64,000 nt of DNA, from positions 1,052,824,554-1,052,888,553 of the forward strand of contig NC_090443.1 of assembly GCF_031143425.1 (NCBI RefSeq), given 5' to 3'. The notes beneath the pieces are model-generated. The model ran no database searches. It was not told the DNA's origin and worked only from the letters and a program-made list of their open reading frames with translations. A program made the position numbers and the translations under genes. Every line of letters starts with the position of its first letter. Position 1 is the stretch's first letter. Of the stretch, positions 55,980-64,000 are shown in pieces. The stretch is from Pleurodeles waltl (taxonomy: Eukaryota; Chordata; Amphibia; Caudata; Salamandridae).

Positions 55980-57560
55980 AAACTATCCTTGCTCTGCCAG
56001 GAAATGTCTGCCCTTCTTGCTAAAGGGGCCATAGAAAGGATGGCAGCATTAAAAGTAGGTTGTGGGGCTTTTCCAGTTACTTTCTGGTGCTCAAGAAAAG
56101 GATGGAGGCCTCCGTCTTATCCTAGGCTTGTACCTTCCCAGCTTCTTGAAAAAGGAGAAATTCAAGATACTCACCTTAGCTCAGGTCTAGTTTGCCCTAG
56201 ACTCTGGGGACTGGATGGTACAGTCAAACTTGCAGGATGTATACTTCCACATCCCGGTCCTGCTTTCCCACAGGCACTATCTGCGGTTCATGGTGGGTCA
56301 GAAGCACTTTCAGTATGCTGTCTTCTCCTTTGGCCTTACCACCAACCCTAAGGTGTTCACCAAGGTGATGATACTGGTTGCAGCACATCTTAAGAGGTTT
56401 AGGCTTCCAGTTACCCCTACCTTGACGATTGTCTGTTGAAGGGGAGCTTGCCCCAGACAGTCATATCACACCTGACTCCCTCTCAGACACTCGCTTTCAT
56501 CTGGACTGTTCTGGACACAATGCAGTTTCGGGTCTATTCTCCTGAATGGCAAGTCCAGTATATTCAGGCTATGATAGCGATGTTTTAGCCTCTATCCTAT
56601 ATTTCAGTGAGACTGACTCTGAGGTTGTTGGGCCTCATGAACTTTTGCATGCTTCTAGTGACACATACCCATTGGCATATAAAGGCTCTGCTGTGGGGTC
56701 TAAAGTTCCCATTGGTACAGCATCAGGGGAATCTCTCCAACCTGGTCCAGCTCTTGGAGGGAACTGCAAAAGATCTGCAGTTGTGGCTGCCAAACCAAGA
56801 TTGGTTTAGTGGCAGGCCCCTCTCCCTTCCCCAGCTGGAATTGCCTGTAGTGACAGATCTATCAATCCTGGGCTGGCGTGGCCATCTGGGAGAGGTGGAG
56901 CTCAGAAAGCTCTGGTCTCCGGTAAAGTCTGGGCTTCATAGTAATATGTTGGGGCTTTGAGCACAATGGTTGGCAATGAAAGTCTTTCTTCCTTCGGATA
57001 ACACCACCGCCATGTGGTACTGCAACAAACAGGGGTGAGATTCTGGACCCTTTGTCAAGAAACCCTGCGTCTCTAGGCATGGCTGAAATATCAGCGAATT
57101 TCCTGGTGGTTGATCACCTTCTGGGCTCCCTGAACACTGGAGCAGACAAACTCATCCTTCAGTGCCTACCGGATTATAAATGTCGTCTCCATCCGGAGGT
57201 AGTGCAAACTCTCTTTCAAGAGTGGCGAGAGGCTTAGTTAGATCTGTTTGCAAATGCAGAGAATGCACAGTTTTGCACATTGGAGTTTTCAGGACAGCTT
57301 TTGCTCTGAGAAGCTTTTTGTCTGCAGTAGAGCTCAGGCCTCCGGTACACCCTCCCGGCGATACCACTTCTGCCCAGAGTTCTCAATAAGATCAGGAACG
57401 ACCAGTCCCAAGTAATTCTTGTGGCTCCGAACAGGTCAAGGAGAGTCTGCTATCCCGAGCTTCTGAGCATGACCATCAGTTCTCCGTCCAGGCTGCCAGA
57501 TCACGAGGATCTTCTGTCACAACAACAGGGTAGTGTCCTGCACCTGAACGTGCACACACT
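55980..57560 (+). pseudogene. DIRS C reverse transcriptase / RNase H remnant
   Basis: LCQEMSALLAKGAIERM (55988-56040), then LQDVYFHIPVLLSHRHYLRFMVGQKHF split over fragments (56220-56310), FSFGLTTNPKVFTKVM (56325-56372), and YLDD followed by CLLKGS around 56418-56445 with both catalytic aspartates. VRLTLRLLGLM (56606-56640) begins the connection region. RNase H traces are VVTDLSILGWRGHLGEVE (56845-56895; DAS changed to DLS), NTTAMWYCNKQG near 57000-57035 and VVDHLLGSLNTGADKL near 57105-57155. Many frameshifts. The MITE at 57563 follows. Confidence 0.8.
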
Positions 57561-57562
57561 CT

Positions 57563-58123
57563 GGGCCTCATTATGAGTTTGGCTGGCGGCAGAGGACACC
57601 CGCTCAATTCTTCCCGCCCTCATGCCGCCTGTGCTGCCTGAATCCCGCCAGCCCCATTAGAAGTTCACCACAGGGCCTTAACATTGCAGCTGGCTCCTAA
57701 TGGAGCCGGCTGCAATGTGGCGGTGCACCCGCCGTGCATTCCACTGCCTGTAAATCAGACAGTGGAATGTGCGACGGGACTGTTCATGGGGTACCCTGTG
57801 CTGCCCATGCCAAGTGCATGGGCAGTGCCGGGGCCCCCAGGGGCTCACCGAACCCCACATTCTGCCAGACATTCCATGAGGGTATAAACCGCCATGGACA
57901 GGCTGGCGGATGGGGACTCAATACCCAGGGCAGAGCTGCTTGCATCGCTGCCCTGGCGGATTACAACCGCCGGGACTGTCAGGCTGGCAGCAGCGTGGCG
58001 GTGGCGGCGGTTGGACCATGGCAGCTCCGCCGGGGTCATAATGACGCAGTCGGACCACCACTTTGGTGGCGGTCTGACCGTGACCCTGGCGGTTTTGTGA
58101 TTGCCAGGGTCATAATGAGGCCC
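57563..58123. mobile_element. Harbinger-like multi-hairpin MITE, copy 4
   Basis: Perfect 14-bp ends GGGCCTCATTATGA and TCATAATGAGGCCC, flanked by the 3-bp repeat TCT (57560-57562 and 58124-58126). Internal dyads include GCCGGCTCC/GGAGCCGGC at about 57686-57712, ACAGTGGAATG with CATTCCACTG at about 57735-57770, TGCCCATGCC.../GGCATGGGCA-type at 57800-57828, and GGCGGT-rich pairs to the end. Related to copies 1-3. Splits DIRS C. Confidence 0.85.
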
Positions 58124-58129
58124 TCTAGC

Positions 58130-59085
58130 TTCATGTTTGGAGATTGAGCGGCTTTTGACCTTCCTCCCACAGTCTGTGATGTTATTCCGACAGTCAGGCA
58201 TTCCTCCACCAAGACAGTATATGCCTCCTGTTGGAGCAAGTTCATGGCATGGTGTGCATCCAAGGATATGGATTCTCTTTTTGCGCTCATATTCCATGTT
58301 TTATTGGTTGTTGTTTCTCTGGCCCAGGAGGTCTTTGCTCTGCAGTGGGTATATGTCAGGCCATTTCAGCGTTCTTGTGGTTGCCAGACCATCCTTCTCT
58401 GTTTAAGTCACCTGTTCTAACTAGGCTTCTCAAAGGTCTCCAACGCATGTTTCCTTTTAGGCCATTCATCATGCCCCAATGGGATCCAAGCTTAGTTTTG
58501 ACTTTTCTTCTCTGCACACCTTTCGAGTCTCTGCACAACTGCTCACTTTGCCTACTTACCATCTAGACTGCTTTTATATTGCCCATAACATCGGCCGGGA
58601 GGGTTAGCATGCTGCAGGCACTCAGTGCACCCTCCTCATTCCATGTTTTACCCTGACAAGCTAGTTCTTAGGACCCACTCTTCCTATTTTCCGAAGGTTG
58701 TAACATCTTTTTCTGAAGGTCAGAACATCACCTTCTTTGCTCCGCTTCAGCCTTTTAAAGAAGAGGAGACACTCCATCACCTGGACCTAAAAATAAAGTT
58801 GTTGTTCTGCCTAGATTGCACAAAAGAGTTCAGGGTGGTTAATCAGCTCTTTGCAGGATACGTCTGGTACAAGAAAGGAAAGGCAGTGCAAAAAACTACC
58901 AGTTTTGTGCCTAAAGATCTACTATGCGTTGGCGAAGAACCAACCCTCTGAGGGCTTGCGTGCTCATTACATCAGAGCTAACGATGTAACCACTGCGTTG
59001 GCGTCAGAGTCCATGTCCTGGACACCTGTCAGGCAGCAACATGGATGGATTAGTGACAAAACTTTGAGTTTAAAAATATAGTGAT
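58130..59085 (+). pseudogene. DIRS C tyrosine recombinase remnant
   Basis: Recognisable pieces: SPVLTRLLKGLQRMFPFRPF (58410-58465), DKLVLRTHSSYFPKVVTSFS (58652-58710), HLDLKIKLLFCLDCTKEFR with VVNQLFAGYVWYKKGKAVQK (58776-58885), and LRAHYIRANDVTTALASESM (58947-59010), where the H-x-x-R block reads H-Y-I-R. The tyrosine region follows in damaged form. Multiple stops and frame changes; no active enzyme. Confidence 0.7.
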
Positions 59086-59144
59086 ACACAAATATCATGT
59101 CAAAAATGTAATTGCCACAAATATTGTTTCTCTCTGTCTCATAT

Positions 59145-59400
59145 TCAATGGCATGTGCAGCTGCAGATACACATGCTGTGCACTGTGTTGGGCTCGGAGT
59201 GTTACAAGTTGTTTTTCTTCGAAGGAGTCTTTTCGAGTCACGGGACCGAGTGACTCCTCCCTTTCAGCTCCATTGCGCATGGGCATCGACTCCATTGTTT
59301 GCTTTCCGCCATCGGGTTCGGACGTGTTCCTCTTCGCTCCGTGATTCGATTCGGGAAAGTTAAAAAATCCATTGGTATTGTTGCGTTAGGGGCCGGTTTC
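59145..59400. repeat. DIRS E left terminal region
   Basis: Begins after the end of DIRS C. Contains CAGCTGCAGATACACATGCTG and TTCTTCGAAGGAGTCTTTTCG dyad-like words. The matching inverted copy would be right of 64000, so terminal-repeat status is inferred from position and DIRS layout. Confidence 0.5.
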
Positions 59401-59506
59401 CTTTAGATCCATCGACACTGACAAGACAACCGCTTCGGCGGACTTTTGGGACTTCCGCACCCAGCCGAGCCCTGGTTGGCTCGACCACACCCGTCATCGA
59501 AGCCTC

Positions 59507-61234
59507 ATGGACCGGACCCCCTTCCGTTTCTGTCCGACGTGCCACGCCAAATATCCTTATACAGACCAGCATCGGGTCTGTAATCTATGTTTGTCACCGG
59601 AGCACAGGGAGGACACCTGTGAGGCCTGTAAGGCTTTTCGGTCGAAGAAGACCCTGAGAGATAGGCGAGCGAGGCGCTTACAGAGGACGTCGAAATCGAC
59701 ACAACACCTCAACGTCGATATCTCTATCCAGGGTTCGGAATCGGACGACTCCGACGGAGATAGAAAGCGGGCCAAAAAGTGAGTATGCCTGCCCCGACCC
59801 AACCCCAAAGTCAGTCAAAAAAACAGAAGGCCTCAGGGACGCCACCGCCTGAAGGCCATGGCTCGACCCACAAGAAAAGCGGTGACCAAGTAACATCTTC
59901 GGCACCGAAAAAGGCCAAGATCGTGCCGAAGTCTTCCGACTCGAGTCGAGAAACCGGCATCGAAAAAAGTCGTCATCGTCCAGTCGAAACTATCAAACCC
60001 CGAAAGAGCCTTTCGGAGCCGAGACCAACCGTGACCATGGGTATTTCGGTGCCGAAAAAGCAGGCTTCGGAGCCGAAAAAGACTTCTTACACAGAAGAAC
60101 ATGGGCTCTCCAAGCAACTTAGAGAGGCACAGGTTTGAGCAGGAACTGGATGTGGAGGAGTTTGATCAAAGTCAACCAAGGTTACAGATCCAGAAGGATA
60201 CTGGAAAAATTCTAAAATTTAAAAGGAAATTGGCTTTTCAGACAGAGACTGAAACTGAGCAGCCAAGAGCAAAGGTGGCTAGAGAAAAATCACCAATTCC
60301 ACATTTCTCGCCAGAAACATAGACTCCACATTCGCCAAGGGCAAGGTCACCATTTGGCACCCCAACTGCACAGTCACCCACACATACTGTGCAAACACAG
60401 GACAATGCAGATCCCTGGGACCTCTACGACCCACCATTTTCAGGCAACAGTCCTGAGTGCTATTCCTCAAAGCCATCTCCTCCAGAGGATAGCACATCCT
60501 ATACACAAGTACTAGCCAGGGCTGCGACATTCCATAATGTCACTATGCACTCAGAGCCATTGGAGGATGACTTTCTTTTCAATACCCTGGCGTCCATGCA
60601 TGCATCATATCAAAGCCTGCCCATGCTACCAGGCATGCTTAAGCATGCACAACAAGCCTTCCAAGAACCGGTCAAGGGAAGGGCCATTACACCGTGGGTG
60701 GAGAAAAAATATAAACCACCCCCATCGGACCCTGTGTTCATTACACAGCAGCTCCCTCCGGACTCTGTAGTAGTGGGAGCCGCAAGAAAGCGGGCACATT
60801 CGCAATCATCAGGAGATGCACCACCTCCTGATAAAGAAAGCCGCAAATTCGACGTGGCAGGGAAGAGAGAGGCGTCGCAAGCGGCCAACCAATGGCGCAT
60901 CGCCAATTCACAGGCCCTACTCGCCCGTTACGACCGAGCCCATTGGGACGAAATGCATGATATTATTCAGCATTTACCAAAAGAATATCAAAAACGGGCT
61001 CAACAGGTGGTTGAGGAAGGACAAGCCATCTCCAACAACCAAGTCCGTTCTGCACTGGACTCTGCAGATACAGCAGCAAGAACTGTAAACACAGCAGTTA
61101 CCATCAGGAGGCATGCATGGCTACACAGTTCTGGTTTCAAACCTGAAATACAGCAAGCGGTGTTAAACATGCCGTTCAACCAGCAGCAACTATTTGGGCC
61201 AGAGGTGGACACTGCCATTGAAAAAATGAAGTAG
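59507..61234 (+). pseudogene. DIRS E gag
   Basis: ATG 59507 opens MDRTPFRFCPTCHAKYP with the zinc-binding pattern CxxC...CNLCLSPEHREDTCEACKAF. That frame stops at 59780. A K/S/P-rich linker continues in another frame (59779-60138), then frame 2 resumes (60101-60322, stop TAG at 60320), and the C-terminal half runs 60389-61234: EDDFLFNTLASMHASYQSLP, ITPWVEKKYKPPPSDPVF, LLARYDRAHWDEM, VLNMPFNQQQLFGPEVDTAI. It corresponds block by block to D gag (50150-50915). Two frameshifts and two stops. Confidence 0.8.
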
Positions 61235-61398
61235 GACACAGACACGGCCAAAGCCATGGGCGCGCTCTACTCTTCCCAGTATAGGGGAACATTTAGGAAG
61301 CCAGAATTTAGGGGAGGGTTTAGACAGCAACCCTCAGAGGCATCCACCTCCCAAACAAAACCCACCTACCAATCACAATACCAGAGAGGGAGGGGTCT

Positions 61399-63260
61399 GT
61401 GGTTCATTTAGGGGACAATTCCCAAGAGCAAGGGGATCATTTCAGCCTGCCAAGCAGACCCCTAGTAACAAACAGTGACTTCAAGATCACAATTCCCCAA
61501 CACACATCACCAGTAGGGGGAAGATTAACAAAATACAACAAACATTGGTCAGACATAACCACGGACACATGGGTTCTATGAATTATCCAACATGGTTACT
61601 GCATAGAGTTCACACATTTCCCTCCAGATGTTCCCCCGAGAAAGCACAAACTGTCAGCACAACATCTGGACCTGCTACAAATAGAGGTACAAGCACTTTT
61701 AACAAAACAAGCCATAGAACTATTAACTCACCATCAAACAGGAACAGGGGTTTACTCCCTATACTTCCTTATTCCCAAAAAAGACAAAACACTAAGACCA
61801 ATTTTAGATCTCAGGACATTAAACCTCTTCATCAAATCAGAACATTTCCACATGGTCACACTACAAGATGTAGTTCCCTTGCTAAAACAGGGAGAATACA
61901 TGGCAACACTGAACTTAAAGGATGCGTATTTCCACATACCCATCCATCCATCTCACAGGAAATACCTCAGATTTGTCATACAGGGCAAACATTACCAATT
62001 CAAGGTATTGCCCTTCGGAATAACAACAGCGCCCAGAGTATTTACAAAATGTCTTGCTGTAGTAGCAGCTCATATAAGGAGACATCACATGCACGTATTC
62101 CCATATCTTGACGATTGGCTAATAAAAGCCAACACTCAACACCCGTGTCAAAGTCACACGCAATATGTAATAGATACCCTACACAAACTAGGGTTTTCAA
62201 TAAATTATCAAAAATCTCACTTACAGCCATCCCAAATACAACAATACTTGGGAGCCACACTCAACACTCAAAAAGAAATTGGCACTCCAAGTCCACAAAG
62301 AGTTAAATGGTTTGAAACTATAGTGTCAAGCATACAACCAAACCACCAGTACACAGTCAGGTTTGTCATGAAACTACTAGGCATGATGTCCTCATGCATA
62401 GCTATTGTACCAAACGCACGGCTACACATGCTGCCCTTACAACAGTGCCTAGCAAAACAATGGACGCAGGCACAGGGTCAACCTCAGGATCTAGTGTTGA
62501 TGGACCGCCAAACACTTCAATGGTGGAACCCTGTAAATTTAAACAAAGGGAAGCCATTTCAAGACCCGGTGCCTCACGCCATTATTACAACAGACGCTTC
62601 CATGATTGGGTGGGGAGCACACCTCAACAATCTCAATATACAAGGTCAATGGGACAATCAACAAAAACAACTACACATAAATCACTTAGAACTACTAGCG
62701 GTCTCCCTAGCACTAAAAGCGTTTCAACCTCTTCTCATCCACAAACACATTCTTGTCAAAACAGACAATATGACAACAATGTACTATCTAAACAAACGGG
62801 GGGGCACTAGTCACAACTATGCCTCCTAACACAAACGATTTGGCATTGGGCAATTCACAACAACATTCATCTGATATATACCAGGCATTCACAATCAGTT
62901 AGCCGACAATCTCAGTCGGGATCACCAGCAAACTCACGAGTGGGATATACATCCCCAGATTCTACAGGATTACTTCCACCGCTGGGGGACGCCAGACATA
63001 GATCTGTTTGCAACAAAACAAAACGCAAAATGCCAAAACTTCGCATCCAGATACCCACACCCTCAGTCCAAGGGCAATGCTCTATGGATCAATTGGTCAG
63101 GGATATCTGCTTACGCTTTTCCCCCTCTGCCACTCATTCCTTTCCTAGTCAACAAACTGAGTCAAAACAAACTCAAGCTAATACTCATAGCACCAACGTG
63201 GGCTCTCCAACCGTGGTACACCACACTGTTGGACTTCTCAGTAGTACCTCACATCAAACT
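61399..63260 (+). pseudogene. DIRS E RT / RNase H / DAM-like polyprotein
   Basis: Open 61399-62829 except one stop at 61579. RT: VGGRLTKYNKHWSDITTDTWVL, FLIPKKDKTLRPILDLRTLN, TLNLKDAYFHIPIHPSHRKY, LPFGITTAPRVFTKCL, VFPYLDDWLIKA (62095-62130) with both catalytic aspartates. RNase H: IITTDASMIGWGAH (62582-62620), LELLAVSLALKAF (62686-62725), KTDNMTTMYYLNKRGG (62758-62805). A frameshift near 62815 moves the rest to other frames: NQLADNLSRD near 62895, and the DAM-like DIDLFATKQNAKC to SAYAFPPLPLIPF at 62995-63145. Close to complete. Confidence 0.85.
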
Positions 63261-64000
63261 CCCAAAAGGACCAGATCTGTAAACACAACACAAACAACAG
63301 AGCAGACACCCCAATCCAGCATCGCTCAACCTCGCAATCTGGCTTCTGAAGTCTTAGAATTTGGTTATCTAAACCTTTCAAATGAGTGCATGGAAGTCAT
63401 TAAACAGGCAAGAAAACCGACAACAAGGCATTGTTATGCTAATAAATGGAAAAGGTTTGTTTTCTACTGCAAAGCAAATCAAATCACACCGTTAGATGCC
63501 TCCATACAAAACATTGTGAGTTACTTACTACACCTACAAGAAGCAAATCTAGCTTTTTCTTCCATCAAAATTCATCTCACTGCAATCTCTGCTTATCTGC
63601 AGATTAAACATACAAAGTCACTTTTTAGAATCCCAGTTATTAAAGCCTTTATGGAAGGACTAAAAAGGATCATACCTCCAAGAAACCCACCAGTACCCTC
63701 GTGGAATCTTAATATTGTACTTACACGACTCATGGGACCCACTTTTTGAACCTATGCATTCTTGCCAGATCCAATTCTTGACTTGGAAGGTAGCTTTTCT
63801 AATAGCCATCACTTCACTACTAAGAGTTAGCGAAATACAGGCGTTCACTATCGAAGAACTATTTATACAAGTACACAAACATAAAGTGGTTCTCCGCACA
63901 AATCCAAAATTTCTACCAAAAGTCATTTCACCGTTTCATCTAAACCAAACCGTAGAGCTCCCAGTCTTCTTCCCACAGCCAGACTCGGTAGCAGAAAGAG
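63261..64000 (+). pseudogene. DIRS E tyrosine recombinase, cut by window end
   Basis: LNLSNECMEVIKQARKPTTR (63371-63430), YANKWKRFVFYCKANQI, LAFSSIKIHLTAISAYLQIK, VIKAFMEGLKRIIPPRNPP, NIVLTRLMGP to 63738. A one-base shift at the T-run 63740-63746 moves the frame, which continues FLTWKVAFLIAITSLLRVSE (63773-63832), IQAFTIEELF, VVLRTNPKFLPKVISPFHL and VFFPQPDSVAER at the end. The first catalytic arginine (LLRVSE) is visible; the H-x-x-R and tyrosine are outside. The shift lies in a homopolymer, so a sequencing error is possible. Confidence 0.8.

Larger units (their letters stand above)
37500..59085 (+). mobile_element. DIRS-like retrotransposon C, split by three later insertions
   Basis: An old, decayed DIRS whose pieces lie in order on the plus strand: gag N-terminus (37635-38053), gag middle (47798-48166), gag C-terminus (about 54933-55390), RT/RNase H (about 55980-57560) and recombinase (58130-59060). 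They are separated by the Gmr1-like provirus (38054-47792), DIRS D (48167-54932) and a MITE (57563-58123). It belongs to a different DIRS family from D, judged by its gag (LLPFSEALTDVALGALSK). Exact outer boundaries are not visible. Confidence 0.7.
59145..64000 (+). mobile_element. DIRS-like retrotransposon E, runs off the window
   Basis: Third DIRS family in the window. The left terminal region starts about 59145 (CAATGGCATGTGCAGCTGCA, GATACACATGCTGTG) and continues with TCG-rich sequence to about 59500. Gag, RT/RNase H/DAM-like ORF and the first two thirds of the recombinase follow in order. The right end lies beyond 64000. Each ORF carries only one to a few lesions. Confidence 0.8.

Noticed and set aside
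1..64000. tRNA, rRNA or snRNA genes
   Set aside because: I looked for A/B box pairs, cloverleaf-like arms and conserved rRNA words and found none I could support. The octamer near the ribozyme repeats is promoter-like, not an snRNA gene.

Overview
The window is eukaryotic, repeat-saturated DNA, and the content points to a salamander, most likely a newt. It carries several DIRS-type tyrosine-recombinase retrotransposons, a Gmr1-like Ty3/gypsy provirus, L2-like LINE remnants, a decayed piggyBac transposase, kilobase-long LTR-like blocks, and ~324-bp repeats with a hammerhead ribozyme that resemble newt satellite 2. The organism call is inference from this combination. I found no host protein-coding gene I can name; every recognisable coding region belongs to a mobile element and almost all are broken.

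Layout. 1-2864: long LTR-like block interrupted by a multi-hairpin MITE (873-1416). 2865-3985: L2-like LINE remnant. 3986-10359: piggyBac transposase pseudogene followed by a ~5-kb repeat-rich tail (GT minisatellite, hairpins, a ~165-bp dyad array, ~390-bp repeats with a hammerhead-bearing insertion) ending in TTAA. 10360-23278: the least repeat-dense part, with a hAT-like MITE (11010-11504), an antisense L2-like LINE 3' end (13028-13815), two more multi-hairpin MITEs, minisatellites, and CpG-rich stretches that could be host promoter or exon sequence. 23279-29835: an inverted second copy of the piggyBac-associated tail, split by a 2957-bp putative solo LTR. 29836-36530: two truncated DIRS elements joined head to tail, the first split by a SINE-like element with a GT minisatellite.

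37500-59085 is a nest. An old DIRS (gag, RT/RNase H, recombinase) is split by a Gmr1-like provirus (38054-47792, flanked by 5-bp CTCTG repeats), then by a younger, nearly complete DIRS (48167-54932), then by a MITE (57563-58123). Inside the provirus the coding interior is inverted relative to the outer LTRs, and one LTR holds a hammerhead-ribozyme repeat insertion with its own 14-bp target duplication. A third DIRS family starts near 59145 and runs off the window end.

The two most interesting items are the hammerhead-ribozyme repeats that look individually retrotransposed (46542-47442 and 8175-8815), and the provirus with integrase upstream of reverse transcriptase and an inverted interior between same-orientation terminal LTRs.
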